64,000 nt of DNA from Membranipora membranacea (GCA_914767715.1 OU612065.1:35960001-36024000), one strand, 5' to 3'. Shown: positions 1 to 13,300, counted from the first letter of the stretch. The notes: generated from the letters alone by a model not told the origin. Program-made: numbers and translations.

Positions 1-1786
1 CTCTACATATCCTTTGTTTTTCCATTCAACCAATGACAATTGTTGAGCATTGAGTTTTTGTTTTGTAACCAATAACATAATAATACTCAATTTAAACAAT
101 GTACACAAACCCTGGTCTCCTTTCTCGATACTATATTTTATGGGGCCATTTCAACTGCAGCCTGATATAATACCACTGATAAAGGTCGGTTGACATGGAG
201 TGATGGTAGAATACACAGTATGGCAATTTGTGATAAAGTTCCATCAATAGGTAACTCTGTGTCAGTTATTGAATCTACCTAAAAATCTGGCAGCTTTTAC
301 GTTACGCAGTGCTTGCCAAAAGGCATCTAAAACTCAGGCAAGCCAAACTGCTTTATAAATGTTGGTCGTCTGTAGAATTACTGAACTTTTTTGGAACCAG
401 TCAAACACAAGAAATGCGTCCCATTTTCTATACCCATACATCAGCAGGGTGAGTTATAAGCTCCTAAGCTTTTATTAGCTGGCAAAGGGACAAGGAAGTT
501 GTGATAGGGAGCAACGAATTATTCCTGAACAGGTCACAAGATATCCAATCATACCTGCTAATCAAAAATCATCAGTGGGCGGCGCAGGTGTCGGGTGTCG
601 GATTTGTGTATTAGTAATCCATACTTGGGTACCATGCTCCCAGTGCTCCTAATGCTCATTTACTGAGGACACGATAATGTGTTTAAATTCTTTTGATTTC
701 TTTTGACAAAACCTCAGTGACTGAGGAATCTCAATCTGACAGATGTGGGATAGTGCTCATCGATGTGCTCCTGAAAATGTCATAACTTAATACCTTTGAC
801 ACAACCCTGAGCAGCAATCTAAGAGCAACTAAATAATATAAGTGTGAAGAAGAGACACTACTGTCGTAAACGGATTGATTCATGAAGTTTGCGTGACCAG
901 CAAAACAGACAAATAAACAAGTTGTGGGGGAGCTTTATCAAACTAGATCTCCAGAAGTTATGCTCAACAAAAGTAATTTACTGCGCAGGTGGTAATTGTG
1001 AGACATCAGTGGTTATAATACTTAGAGTAATGTAAAGTAAAAAAATTAGAAGTTTCCATAACAAAACTCAGATATAGTACTCCCTTGGCAAAGATAAAAA
1101 TTCCAAATACAGAATATCATGAAAAGTGGTCCACTACTCGCTCTCCTTTGGATTAGCAAAAACAAAACTTAGTAACTGTGTTTTACTTTCATTTGCTTGT
1201 TAGTTTTACTGGTTATATTAGCTGGTACTGGGACAAGGAAGTTGCGATAGGGAGCAACAAATTCTCCCCAAATATGTCACAAGACACGCAATTATTGTTC
1301 AACCACATACCTGCTAATCAAAAATCATATCAGTGGGTGGTACTAGGTGTCGGGTGTCAGGTTTGTGTATTAGTAATCCATACTTAGGTAACACGCTCTC
1401 AGTGCTCCTAATGCTCATTTTCTGAGGACACGATAATGTGTTTAACTTCTTTTGATTTCTTTTGACTTAACCTCAGTGACTGAGGAATCTCAATCTGACA
1501 GATGTGGGATAGTGCTCATCGATGTGCTCCTGAAAATGTTTCACATATGAATTAATGAAGTTTCCGTGACCAGCAAAACAGACAAATAAACAAGTTGTGG
1601 GGGAGCTTTATCAAACTAGATCTCTAGAAGTTATGCTCAACAAAAGTAATTTACTGCGCAGGTGGTAATTGTGAGACATCAGTGGTTATAATTTTGAATG
1701 TTGAGAGGAGATGGGGCATGTTGACATTGGACGGCAAGTGAGAAGTTTGGGGACTGTGTTACATGTTCTATTGATGGATGTTTCAG
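1..1786. other. Upstream non-coding region with direct duplications
   Basis: No exon is convincing here. The stretch holds a duplicated block: about 475-1014 matches about 1215-1690, with roughly 100 bp missing from the second copy. A further block, about 1020-1220, is nearly the same as about 3625-3845, the intron tail just before an LDL-receptor class A exon. Earlier exons of the metalloprotease (signal peptide, propeptide, start of catalytic domain) are probably left of the window. Confidence 0.6.
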
Positions 1787-2236
1787 GTCTGGCATATACT
1801 GGTACTATCTGTGACAGTGACGGCTACTCAAGCTCTATAGTAGAGATAGGTTATCTGATGTCATACGATGCCAGCACAGCAGCCCATGAACTCGGGCACA
1901 GGTGAGCAGATCGTAAAGAACTTTATGTCAATGTCAGCACAAACTCTCTTAACTGATAAATCTATACTGTGTAAACACCATCACATGTTAACATAAATAT
2001 CCTGAAAGTTTGAGCCCCATCTCCTAGCTCTCACTGAGCATCCTTTTCTGAAAAATTGAGACAAATGCTCTTGCTTGTAGCCTTGGGGCACATCATGATG
2101 GACAGGAGGGATCGAGCGAAGCTTGCTCAGATAATAACTATGTAATGGCGGCATACTCTGGTAATGATGAGTATCTCAAAAACAGATTTCTGTTTGGCTG
2201 CTGCTCTCAGAGATCATTTTATGGTACATTATCAGA
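1787..2236 (+). CDS. Metalloprotease catalytic exons (1787-1901 and 2081-2236)
   Basis: The first exon follows a TTTCAG acceptor, carries the usual reprolysin lead-in (GLAYTGTICD, then SIVE) and ends inside the serine after HELGH at a GTGAGC donor. The second exon completes SLGAHHDG and ends at GTGAGT. The three zinc-binding histidines, the catalytic glutamate, the glycine and the closing Asp are all present, so an active enzyme is predicted. The Met-turn methionine lies about 20 residues after the last histidine, which is normal for metzincins. Confidence 0.88.
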
Positions 2237-5200
2237 GTGAGTATTGTCTGCATTGAATCCATATTTACATATTATCAACATGTATTGTTTGCCATCATCT
2301 ATGGGAGTTGTTCTCTGTTTTCTCATGAGAACACAACTATTGGTTTTAATTTTTAAGAAAATCTTATAGCTGAAGATATGAACCTAAGTAACAAATAAGG
2401 ACATTCACATGAGATTGGTACTCTTATATTACCTCTCGCCGGGTGGCCGTCGGGCTAGGGGCAAAAGTCTGGGGGGCTCAGACTAATATTACCTTGATCC
2501 GTTTGGATATTCCTGTCTATCACAGTGTTTTCATGTTTGACATCACTATTGTGTCGTTTGTATACATTAGTGACGGAGCTTGTCTGCAATCTGACGATCC
2601 TGATGGCACAGTTGTATCAAACACCGTCCAGCAAAGTGTATTAAACTTTCTACCTGGTCAGATATTCTCAGCAGATGACCAGTGTTACCTTGATGGTCAA
2701 ACTGCAGCATGTGGCGATGTAAGTCTTTATGTAATTGTTCTAGGCTGATTATTGCCTTGTCACACGGCTGCAAACCTTAAAAGTAGCCGCGTAACAAGGC
2801 TAGGCTGAATGGTCAACGTTTCAAATTTAAATGATGAAATACTGCAGCTGCAAGTCTTGGAAATTTGTGCTTTCTGAGATTGGTAGTTAGTCATTTTATA
2901 TATATATATATATATATATGAATGTATTGGTTTAAGTATAGCTCAAGCTCTAAGGTTCTGACAAGGTTAATAAGTTCTCAATAGATTTTTTATACCCAAA
3001 ATACTAGATACGAACTGAGTACCGTAGAATGATAAATCTTTCAAAATTCTTTATCCATATAGTTTTGCTGATGGCTTTACTTCATTCAATTAAAGCCAGA
3101 ACTTTTTTGCATAAGAACACAGCGTTTTTGTTTTGGCACATACAACATTTTAAAATATTATTTTGTTTTGTTTAGTGGGTGTATTCTCAGACTAACTCCA
3201 GTATATGTCTCAACTTGTGGTGTGTCCACCCTACCACTGCTGGCTCATGTATACAAGCTTACACAGCAGCCGCTGACGGTACGGAGTGTGACAACGGCAA
3301 GTACTGTTATCAGGGCAAGTGTATCACTGAGAATCAGGTCTACTCTCAACTAGATCAGCACTGTGATGGTGAGACAAATCATACAAATCAAGTCTTGATA
3401 AATACATGTATGGTAAATATTACAATACAATAATACAATACAATAATGCAATAATACAATACAATGCATTGATATGTTAGTCAGAATTTTTCGAAAAATA
3501 AAAAACAGGTGGAAAGTAGGCCCAAGGAGGGGCTTCCAGTTGAATGGCACACACACTCATAGAGCAAGTAGCTGTTGCAAGTTTCTAACTCTTTGTTTGT
3601 TTATTTGATGCTTTTTATTCGAAAATACTTAAAGTAATGTAAAGTAAAAAAATTATAAGTTTCCATAACAAAACTCAGATATAGTACTCCCTTGGCAAAG
3701 ATAAAAATTCCAAATACAGAATATCATGAAAAGTGGTCCACTACTCGCTCTCCTTTGGATTAGCAAAAACAAAAACTAAGTAACTGTGTTTAACTGTCCT
3801 GGTTTTACTTTCATTTGCTTGTAAGTTTTACTGGTTATATTTCTCAGTGTCAGACTGTTACGGAGATGAGTTACAGTGTACGGATGGTAGTAACACGGCA
3901 GCGCCCGCCTATGTGAACTGTTATCCTCCGAGCTTTCAGTGTGACGGCGTGCCTGACTGCTCAGATGGCAGCGACGAAGATGGTAACTGTGAGGAGGTAT
4001 ACTGTCCTTCAGGCTATACTAGATGCAGGGCAGGGTAAGTTAGAAATAACTCACATTTCAATTTTGATAACTGATTATAAAAAACAATGCAATAGTACTA
4101 ATATTAAATCCTTGATTGATTCTTGAGTAGTTGATTATGAGAATTATTTTCAAATGTTTATCAAACAAGTAATTGTTATATTACTCGTATATGCCAAATA
4201 AAATAGTATTTAATCATAGACTGTGCAAAAAAACAAAACCCATAACCGCATGAGAAGGCTACTTAGACTGAGGAGCGGGTAAGTATCTCACAGCTGCCCC
4301 GTGTATTGTCTCGTATGATGATACGTGTATCGTCTCATATGATGATACGTGTATCGTCTCGTATGATGATACGTGTGTTTGGGTCATTTGTGCTGCTTGA
4401 CCTCTTATTCTTTAACTACGGGCTGATTTTGTATTCGGCTCTTTTCATCATGATGATAATTAGATTGTTCTCTTTTGTGGCTGATTAGGACGTCATTATA
4501 TGAACTGCCTGATGGTGTACCTCGTACATGTGTATACGACTCCTGGATATGTGACGGGAGTGACGACTGCACAGATGGAAGTGATGAGACCAACTGTGAT
4601 GGTAAGTCTACCAGAGATCATCGACACTCCAGAAGATGGAAGTTTAGGTCATATTCCATATTATGATGTTAATATGTTTTGATATTTTTTTTTTTTGGTT
4701 TCTGCAGCAATTTATTGTATTTAAAATCAAAGGACTAAAATAGTGAAATAAAATAAGGCAGCGGCATGGTCAGATTAGTCCAGGACTAGTATGGCGACCA
4801 TCCGATTATCGGGAAAACGAGGGCTACTGTCCCCAGGGCGAGCCGAGACACGCAACCTACTCGACAAGAAGCGAACCACACCCCCACAGCGAGGACGCCA
4901 ACCTCCCACGCAAAGCAGAAGGAGCTGCCCCCTCCTCCCCCAGTAGGTGTGAATTCCACAGGTTAACACCTGTGGTTAACAGTGACCTCTCCCCTCTACA
5001 GTTGTTGGCTCTCTTTGGGGCAAATTTTTCCTTCGACCTAGTGGCTGTAATGGCAGGGGTTTGAATTTCTAACTCCCCATTAAGGCGAGTATTATTAAAA
5101 TGTAACAAATAGCGGTATTTAAAAAGCATTTCAATGGGCTTTATTTGATACTCAGAGAAGAAAGAGGTCACATGACCAAGTGGGCGGATTTTGAGTATGA

Positions 5201-7573
5201 CACGAAGAGCTGATTTTTGAAGTAAATAGATGTGATTAAGATGACAATTTGCGCCATGACCATAAAACTCAATACCATGAATTAAATGTGGATAAAAGAA
5301 TGTGTAATACAAGTTGACCATCGTAGGAATATCGAAATATGGTCGTACACTACGCATTAAAAATAGGATGTAGTTCAATTTCCGACAAACTTCTAAAATA
5401 TGGGTTTTAAAAATAATGCTCTCATCAAGGTGAATGCCGAGAAATTTTGTGCTAATTTTTGTCTCTAAAACCTGATTACCCAGTTTAATTTGGTACTGTC
5501 AGGATCTAAAATTTGCGTATTTTGGGATTTAATTACCTGAAATGTTTTTGTATAGTTTAAAATCAATTTATTACACTCAAGCACCATTGTTCAATTTTAT
5601 GAACATTTGATTTTAAAATTTCGGGATCATTGGAAAATATATTTGTGTCGTTGGCAAAGAATTAATATTTGCGTTGAGGTAATTGTAGCAATTTGTTGTT
5701 ACTATGTTATTGTTATGGTATAGCCGTGAGTTGATCAAATCTAATTTATTTTGATACTAGTTTAAGCTCAATTATTTGGCCCACCTGCTTGACAATCCAA
5801 TAACTTTGAATAATATTTTAACACGATGTCAATGCAAAGACACTTTAACGGGTGCAGTAACGGATTGGAGCCCATGGTGCCTGTTTACCTGTCAATGCTT
5901 ACTATAGTATGGCTCCTATTGGGGTCTGCTGGTCCGGTATCTCTGGTGTGAGCCTGCTGACCCCTAAGAAACCTGCCCATGGCCCATGGGAAATAAAGAA
6001 CTCCACTATCTTAATATAACACAATACCACAATACAACAGCCATACTTCGGAGTAAAAGCAGATTCTGGTATTTTTACAAATGTTCTTGAAACAAACGCC
6101 ACTCGTAATCGACATGATTGAAGTGACTGTTGATATAAATGTAAGTAAGTCAACTCTCAACTGTCAACGCCAATAGTAAACTGTCAGCGCAATTTAATGT
6201 ACATTAGAAAAGTATATATGTTTATATTGCTACTGTAGCAACAACTGCTACTAGTACTAGTCCTGATAGTACTACTACTGGTACTGGTTCTCACACTAGT
6301 TCTGATAGTGCTGGTACTGGTAGTCACACTAGTCCTGATAGAACTGGTACTAGTACTGAAGGGGTGAACCGCGGTAAGGTTGAGCTATCGATGCTTTTAA
6401 GTGCTGCTGCACCTGTGGTGTGTCTGATACTGCCACAACAAACTAATATTACTAGATGTCATAGTTTATTTCCAGCAACATAAATATTTGTTACTTGCAT
6501 GCTGCTTTTAATGTTTGTTGATATGAAATTCCGCCGGTAACACTCTTGGATTATGCATACCATTTCCTTTCCGGCCATATCTGTGTTACGCTGGCCATGG
6601 AACGCTAACTCAGGTTTTAAAACATCTAGATTTGATACCAAACAGGCTATAGAAAGTCACTGGCTGTTGTAGACCCGGGGAGGCCGCTCTTTAAATTATC
6701 TTGTTACAAAGACTCAGTCTCCATACATCTTGCTGATTACATTGATATACGTTCCGCTACTAGGTTGTCTATGTTTTATGTGAGTGAACTAAAATCAGCA
6801 GGTTGCATTTGTCCTGAGGCAAATTGAAATCCTCTAAACCCACAGATTATTTGGGGTTGAAATAGCCTTGGGCTGACCAGGGATAAGGCATAGGTCTGGG
6901 GTAAATAAGGGTTAGATATTCTACTGCAGCCTATGTCGCAAATCAGGCATTTTTCTGGACTCCGGTGGAGACCCAAAAGAAGGTTTTAATGCACCTCTGC
7001 TTCGAATTATAAAGTTTGAGGAAACTGCAACTTAGTTAGAGTTTGTTAATATCTTTTACATTGCTAAGGCAACTTATCATTAGAAAACCTATGTTGCAAT
7101 ACAAAATTATTTTACTGATGCAAATGAAGCTCTCCCTTTCCTATCCCTAAACAATTATACCGAAACAGAAATTGTTCATTATGAACTTATTTGTGACTGC
7201 AAAACTTTGTTTCCAGTTGCCAAAGAAGTATACTTTTATGTATGTGTTTTATATGGCCGCCCCCACGTATTAAGTCAACATATGACAAATTAAATGTAAA
7301 ATAAATATTAAAATTACATTTTAAAATTATTGCATTAAAGAAATAAAAAAAACATAATCTTGTCTTAACACTGAGTTCCTGTTTCTTACAGGTGAATGTT
7401 ATCTATGCAGTAATTCAGCCTGCGTGGCGACAGAGACAGAGTGTAAGAATAACTGTACCCAGGAGGAGAGTGATTGTATGAGGTGGTTAAACAGCAGCCC
7501 TCAGAGATCCCTCAGTCTCTTACTACTCACTCTAACACTTACACTCCTTACCACTCTATTATGTTACACATAA
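1787..7573 (+). CDS. Reprolysin-type (M12B, ADAM-like) metalloprotease with LDLa modules, 5' end missing
   Basis: A zinc endopeptidase of the ADAM/ADAMTS/reprolysin clan, expected to act outside the cell or at its surface. Exons: 1787-1901, 2081-2236, 2571-2718, 3176-3368, 3848-4034, 4489-4601, optional 6239-6373, and 7392-7573. All phases join. The zinc motif HExxHxxGxxHD is complete but split by an intron: HELGH closes the first exon and LGAHHDG opens the second. A Met-turn (NNYVMAAYSG) follows. Exons 3 and 4 encode a cysteine-rich region of ADAM/ADAMTS type (PGQ..SADDQC and DGTECDNGKYC). Exons 5 and 6 encode two LDL-receptor class A modules, with DCSDGSDE and DCTDGSDE calcium-binding acidic clusters. 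The last exon gives a short Cys-rich piece and a Leu/Thr-rich hydrophobic end that suits a GPI signal or membrane anchor. Start codon and prodomain are outside the window. Whether it is nearer ADAM or ADAMTS is undecided. Confidence 0.85.
2571..3368 (+). CDS. ADAM-type cysteine-rich exons (2571-2718 and 3176-3368)
   Basis: Two exons after the catalytic part. The first contains LPGQIFSADDQCYL, a signature of the region after the M12B catalytic domain. The second contains CLNLWC, then DGTECDNGKYCYQGKC, a cysteine pattern typical of ADAM/ADAMTS cysteine-rich domains. It ends in phase 1 at a GTGAGA donor. The intron between them has a TA-dinucleotide run near 2899-2920. Confidence 0.8.
3848..4601 (+). 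CDS. Two LDL-receptor class A modules (3848-4034 and 4489-4601)
   Basis: Each exon encodes an LDLa module, recognised by the Cys spacing and the C-terminal DxSDGSDE-type calcium cage: CDGVPDCSDGSDEDGNCEE in the first, CDGSDDCTDGSDETNCDG in the second. LDLa modules bind ligands or partner proteins. The second exon ends in phase 1, the phase needed both by the cassette exon at 6239 and by the final exon at 7392. Confidence 0.88.
4309..4377 (+). repeat. 24-bp minisatellite, three copies
   Basis: Three near-identical 24-bp units with the core CGTATGATGATACGTGT lie head to tail in the intron between the two LDLa exons. Each unit is itself partly palindromic (TATGATGATA). Confidence 0.85.
4857..5690 (-). 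mobile_element. Non-LTR retrotransposon (LINE) relic, reverse transcriptase C-terminal part
   Basis: Minus-strand translation gives a degraded palm motif (FFANDTNIF in place of FADDT) near 5670, then KFLGIHLDESIIF and, in a 173-codon open frame at 4857-5378, the thumb and connection typical of LINE reverse transcriptases: a tyrosine-rich P.LIHGIEFYG segment followed by LLQKSALRVI. Frame breaks lie between the blocks, so it is dead. It sits in the intron between the LDLa exon at 4601 and the later exons. Confidence 0.8.
6239..6373 (+). CDS. Candidate Ser/Thr-rich stalk cassette exon of the metalloprotease
   Basis: After a CTACTGTAG acceptor there are 135 nt open in the frame that continues the preceding exon (phase 1), ending at a GTAAGG donor again in phase 1. 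It encodes about 45 residues dominated by Thr, Ser and Gly with repeated SHTS and SPD elements, a mucin-like, likely O-glycosylated stalk. Because it is symmetric (phase 1-1), including or skipping it keeps the frame into the last exon. Without splicing, the frame runs on through a hydrophobic stretch (LLSAAAPVVCLIL) to a stop at 6481-6483, so an alternative end is possible. Splicing is inferred. Confidence 0.6.
7392..7573 (+). CDS. Terminal exon: Cys-rich piece plus hydrophobic C-terminus
   Basis: The acceptor TTCTTACAG precedes a phase-1 exon with six cysteines (CYLCSNSAC, then CKNNC and DC), a possible cleavage/attachment region (WLNSSPQ) and about 20 mostly hydrophobic residues that end the protein. 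Small residues followed by a hydrophobic tail with almost no hydrophilic residues after it fits a GPI-anchor signal better than a transmembrane protein with a cytoplasmic tail. Stop TAA at 7571-7573. Confidence 0.75.
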
Positions 7574-10381
7574 CGAACTCATATAGATACCCATGTCGGA
7601 ATGGTGCAGGTTATCGGCAGCTAAACAGGATACCAGTGTGTGACCTGGTAGTATCGACACTAAGTTATTCCTGGTTGTTGGTATGTGAGGTATGCTCAAC
7701 TTTCAGTGCCACTAGAAAATACACTAGATCAATTTTAGATATTTTTAAATCTAATTTAGCTGCTTATTCACAAAGTGCTCAAACTTTAGGACAATCTTGT
7801 AATGGTTTTTAATAACATATCTCATTGCTTACTGACATAGATTTTCATAATTATTATTTACCTCATTGGTCAACTACACAACATTCGTACAGGTACATCT
7901 CCCCTTTAATGTACTCAGGAGAAACAGATTATATTATTATCATTACTGGATTGAGTATGTAGCCCGAGTTCTCAGACATTACGATGGTTTGAGTTTGTTG
8001 CGATACATCATACAGAATCACTTCACTACTAAAAGCTTTCAGAACAAACTTTACGACAAAGCACTCATACACAGGGACTTGTTTGTGTGAGCAAGGAGAA
8101 ATTCTATAGACTTTACTGCCTTTTTCTAAATTTATGTTTATTTTTTGTATTTTGTAATTTTGCTGTGATTATATGGATCTGTGATAATGATGCGGAGAAG
8201 TGACGACATCAATTGATAAATATCAGGAGGTATATCAATGTAAAGCATGTAGTCATTTGCAAACAAAATAAAATTCCATTATCTCTGTAAACGTATACAA
8301 TCCTCTTTGCAATCAAAATTCCTTTATTATACAATTTTTATTTGGCACCTGGTCGGATGTTTTACATAATGTGCCAAAGAAATTATGGCAAAAGTCGGGG
8401 GGGGGGGGAGGGAGATAGCCTGGGGAGAGGAGGGGAAACAAGGATAATCTATCTTGTTTGTATATAACAAAATTCTCACATCCTGGCAGCGCTGTGAGAC
8501 ACATAGTCAATGATTACTGCATAACAAAAGACCAATCTGCCAGCTCTCATCCGTACTGACCCAGGTTTTCCAAAACTTTATGGTCATTTGCATATTTTGA
8601 GTAAAAAGTTAGCCTAAGTGCTCAGATGGCTGCAATGGGAGCTAGTGGTATCACATCATAAAACGCTCATAATGATTTTATAAAAGGTAATAATACCGTA
8701 ATATAAAGGATTTTGCAAAGGATTTTCTCTTATGAAACTATGTGGAGAGGGGATAATTCTATTTTCTAAGAGAGAAGACAACTACCTAGTATGATTTTTA
8801 TTTAGCACTTTTCTGGATAATATTCCTGACTTCAACTCTTATTTTTAAATACCTATCTATGTTTCATTCCCTGCCAGCTGTGATCTGTAATAAGTGTATA
8901 GCATATGATTCAAGGTCAGGGCTGAAATGACCGCTGACAGTTACCTTTCATGGGCGAATGCCATGCAGAGGATTACTTCAAATGCATGCACTGTGGTGCT
9001 GCGCATTCAGGTTAACTCGCTAGTAAAACGTTGTTCCTTACAAGCTAGCCTGTCTTGACAAACCTTAATGTGGGGGAAAGGGGGAAACGACCTCTCGACA
9101 GCTTCGTCGGCCCCAGGTCCACCCACTGAACAAACTTGTCAAGACAGACTCCTTCCAAGCATGGAATCATTCTAAAGTATGATCCCTTATATCAAGTGTA
9201 AACCAATTTGCCCTCTCTCCGGCTGTTACTATTCTACTGGTCGGCCCCTGCGACTTGAAGTGGGCAACTCTAATATGCAGGCAAATTGGATAATACTAAA
9301 TCTAATGAGACCCAAAGAGTTTTTCATATCCCCACTGGATTAGTAGTTCTGCCTGATCGCTCATCACAAATGTGCTATGGCATAATCCTTGTAACAGCTG
9401 ACCCATCTTTTTGTCTGCTGTCAAAAAATTCCAATTCAGTGAGACGTGAAATTTCCGAGGGATAAGCTAGCTCTTATTTCATGTGGTGTTCTCTCACAGA
9501 TGTTTGGTTGTATATGGTCAAAATGTAGTCCTATATGGTCAAAATTAAGTATTTTAGATTCAAATTGATTAAGTCACTTATTAGTATTAGTTCCAAGGGC
9601 ACAGCGATTATTGCTTTGCTTGTTTAGACATCAATTCTGTCAATATTTATGCAAAAATAGGAGAGAACCTTTGCAAGTAAACCTGTTTTATCAAATAATT
9701 TATGAAATAAAATACTATATTGACCAAAATAACTGAATCTAACATAAATAGATGAGGGAAGTGTGATTGTATGAACTTTGACCTACTAGCAGGCCTTCAG
9801 GGTGGTAATGTAAGGACAGATGGACGGATAGCTACAACAATGTAAAGTAGTATAATCAGATAATACACTGAGACCGCCTAAATAGCATACATACTAGTAT
9901 CATAATTATCATAAGCTTACCACTCTAACAATACAGGGAGACGAGGCTTACTATATGAAATAATATCTGAGACCGAAAAATAAAACAGGAAGAAAAATAG
10001 ACCAAAAACTTGCTCTAACTGCATACACTCTAAAACAATCAACATAATCAAACATGGCGAGCAAAACCCGCAGTGATAATCTATCAGATCATAATTCATC
10101 AGTTCAATTGAGCCTGAAACGTAATAATGGCATAATTAGTGTTTTTTTGGATTGAAGATTGCACAGTTTGAATGAAAACAAACAATCCTTCCACCACTTA
10201 CACAGTGGTTACATGCATCTCGTTTTTTTAAGGGCGCATCACCTGCGCCCATCAATAACGATTCTTTGAGTTAACATTGATCATACAGGGGAGTTATGTT
10301 ATCTTTGTTCGGTCACTTCTCACACACAGGTGAGTCAGATGATGTAGTATATCGTCGCAGCATAGACAGAGAATAAATCTG
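7574..10381. other. Intergenic region between convergent genes
   Basis: No supported gene. The metalloprotease (plus) and unc-119 (minus) converge here, so both 3' untranslated regions should lie in it. A poly-G tract (about 8398-8408) and one copy of a small hairpin element (9049-9146) are the only structures seen. The short open frames lack family features. Confidence 0.5.
9049..9146. mobile_element. Small hairpin MITE, copy 1
   Basis: Ends form an inverted repeat, CTGTCTTGACAAAC at the left and its complement TTGTCAAGACAG at the right, around a G/C-rich middle. A related copy lies at 10568-10647, and a right end with one change is at about 33415-33433. No coding capacity. Confidence 0.55.
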
Positions 10382-13300
10382 CTACCCACAGTACGAGTAA
10401 TCAGCTTTATTATGCATAATCAGTTTATTGCCAACAAAATAGAAGCTGTCCGACTTAGTCTCAAACGGGTGAGCCACCATTTTCTTTACTGTAAACAAAT
10501 AATACAATAAAATAGTTTTCATGTCTAGATAAACAAGGAAGTTACAGACTAGCATCACCTGAGTTGGCCTGTCTTGAGGAGCTTTGTTTGGTGTGGGGAG
10601 GGGAGCTCCTCCCATCATCGAACAGAGCTTGTCAAGACAGGCTACACTTGAGTCCGATCTATCCAGAAAATGAAAGTATAGACAACTTATTATGAACTAC
10701 TCCACTAAGTCGAAAAATGCATTATTTTGAAATTCAACCTCTGAAAATAACACAGAGGGGAGAGCTGTGATGGGTGATTATCGATCTGAGTAATTGTGTG
10801 ACTGAATTGCTGTATATACCACAAGGGCAAATATATTTACCCACCTTCATCATCTTTGAGAGACGGGAACTCGTAGATATGCTCTACCGTATTCTTACTG
10901 CCCGGTATTACAAACCCAAAGTTAAAGTCAAAACTCTTCAAAAGCTTATTCTGGAAATAATGTCGTTCTATCATTCTAAAGTTGGATATTTCCTTATTGC
11001 CAGCTACGAACTCTACTCTAAAACAGAAAACAAAAGGCAACTCAATCACGAGCTTACTTGTCTCTAACCAATCTTAGATCAAACTCTTCTCGCATTGGAG
11101 TCGCTTCCGCTGTCCAGTGTGTTTGTGAAGAAAGGAGGCAGTAGGAGTAAGAGGTGGTTTAGTTGGTTAGAGCGCCGTCTTCAGCATGCAAGTGACTAAG
11201 GTTGTGGGTTCCAATCTCACTGGAGTCCACTTACTACTGGGGACTGTTGGACCCCCTAGGTGTGCTCCGACCTGCCTAAAAGATGAGAGCAAATTTTCGC
11301 AATCATTGCGTCCCCTTGTATCACCGACCACTGTTCAGGATGCGGTGAAGGACTGAATCTGCCAACAAACTTTGAGAAAATTGATGAGACGATTTCGGCG
11401 ACCAATAGGCGGCCCTCTATATCGCCAACCATTCTTCGGAATGTAATGAGTGGCAGAACCTTGTGATTTTAAACAACAATGACCAATACTGATATAGGCT
11501 GATAATCACTGTATATATGATTTGATTTGCCAGGCAGATACTAAGTGGGAGGTAAAGGTAATGACTAACTGGCATATATGGTGTGAAAGTGAATGTAGAA
11601 CGTGTTAAAAGGTATTTTTTACCCACTTGGTTTCCTGATCTACTTGGTTGTCCTCTTGATAAGACACAAAACAATCCCGGGCACCGTTAGTATATCAATA
11701 TTTGGAGAAAAAATCTAAATCCTCAACTCCCGACCTCTCCATAGTGTTCGGCAAGAAATAAGGATTTAAATGACGACTGCCAAATCACATCCTGCAAACT
11801 GAGATGGTTATAGTTATTTGCTATACCAGTGTTATTTACACAATAGGCGTATATACACATGATTGTTAGCATTGTGGAGATACTTACGTCGCTCCGACTG
11901 TTCTCAGCCTAAGGAAATCTGATGTGAAATGATATCTGACAAATCTACCACGATTAGGATCTGCACTATTGTCTCCATTATCTCCTCCTTCCGCTGACAT
12001 GTCTACTAAATTAGATGTTACAGTCACTAGAGGCAGTGATTGGAATGTGTGTTTATAGATGCAATATTCCAGTTTCAAGCACAAGACACCACTTTTAGCC
12101 ATAGTTTGTCCATGACCCTACTAACACAGCAACAGTGATCCAAGAAGACAAACATTCCACATGTATACACAGGAATATAGCACTTAAATTTTGGTTTAGC
12201 TTGGACAAAGTTTTGGCTAACTGAGAGCAGTTTCAACATGAATTGAAAAGGGCAAGTAAATGTGACTTAATGTCTCGATGTAAATTTTTTGTTATTCCTT
12301 CATTCTTTTGTTGACATGGTCTGATTTGTCTGATATGGACACATTGATCGGTCAAATAAAGTAAAATGCAAAAAAAAAAAAATTTATACAATTTGTCAAG
12401 TGAATCTTAGGCTGCAAAAAACGGACCTATGTGTATATATTATCATCAAACAGTTCTCAGTGCATATTTCAGAACGTAGGATTGTGAGATACTTCTAGTC
12501 AGGCTTAAGTAGAACACAGAATCGGTTAGAAAGATAGATAATGATGACATTAACCTGTCTCGGGAGGTTTTGCAACTTCGAATAACGTTGAGCCATCTTC
12601 AATATCCCTGAGTTTGAAACGAGTAAACTCTATACCGTATGTGTTTGCATCCGCGGCACAGAGATAATCTAGAGAATAAAATAGAAAATTATTTGAATAT
12701 AATTGAGTGAGGTAACCACATCATTGGAAAGGTAGCTTTCTCTTTAGGCTTTAATTTGATACTACTAAAGCAATGAACTTCCTCTTCATTGACTAAAGCT
12801 AGCACTATTAACTCCATGGTAATTGAAAGTTACAGTGACTTCATACTGACTGGGAACTACGTGTGAATGGCAGTTGGGCTGATCGCTTGGACTGTATTGC
12901 TATGTGAGGGTGTGGCTCGTGGCTGTATTTAGCTAGCAACTTTGGAAGATTCCTTAACTCAAAACAAAATGGCCCCGAAACGGCAATTGAACAAACAAAT
13001 CGCCAAGACAAAGATAGAATATAACTAAATTGATCAGGCCTTACTGAATCTGGCCTGATCAGGGAGAATGGAAGGGCTGGTCTGATCATACAAAGGGTGG
13101 CATTAGAAGAATTTGAGCTATCTGTATCTGTCTGATTGTAGTTGTCATGTAAATAAATACAGAGTTTTAGAATACAGAGTTTTAGAATACAGAGTTTTAG
13201 AATCTAGTTGAGAGCAAAACCAAGCTAACCAACACAATGACATAGGGTAAAGGTCTAGTGAAAAAATAGAAAGTTTAAAAGCAAATATTTATTAGATTAA

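Noticed and set aside
2891-2921. TA run and AATAC microsatellite (about 3418-3465) as possible regulatory elements.
   Set aside because: Simple repeats within introns without any further signal.
7474-8090. Open frames of 112 and 74 codons after the metalloprotease.
   Set aside because: The first overlaps the real terminal exon in another frame; the second has no supporting feature.
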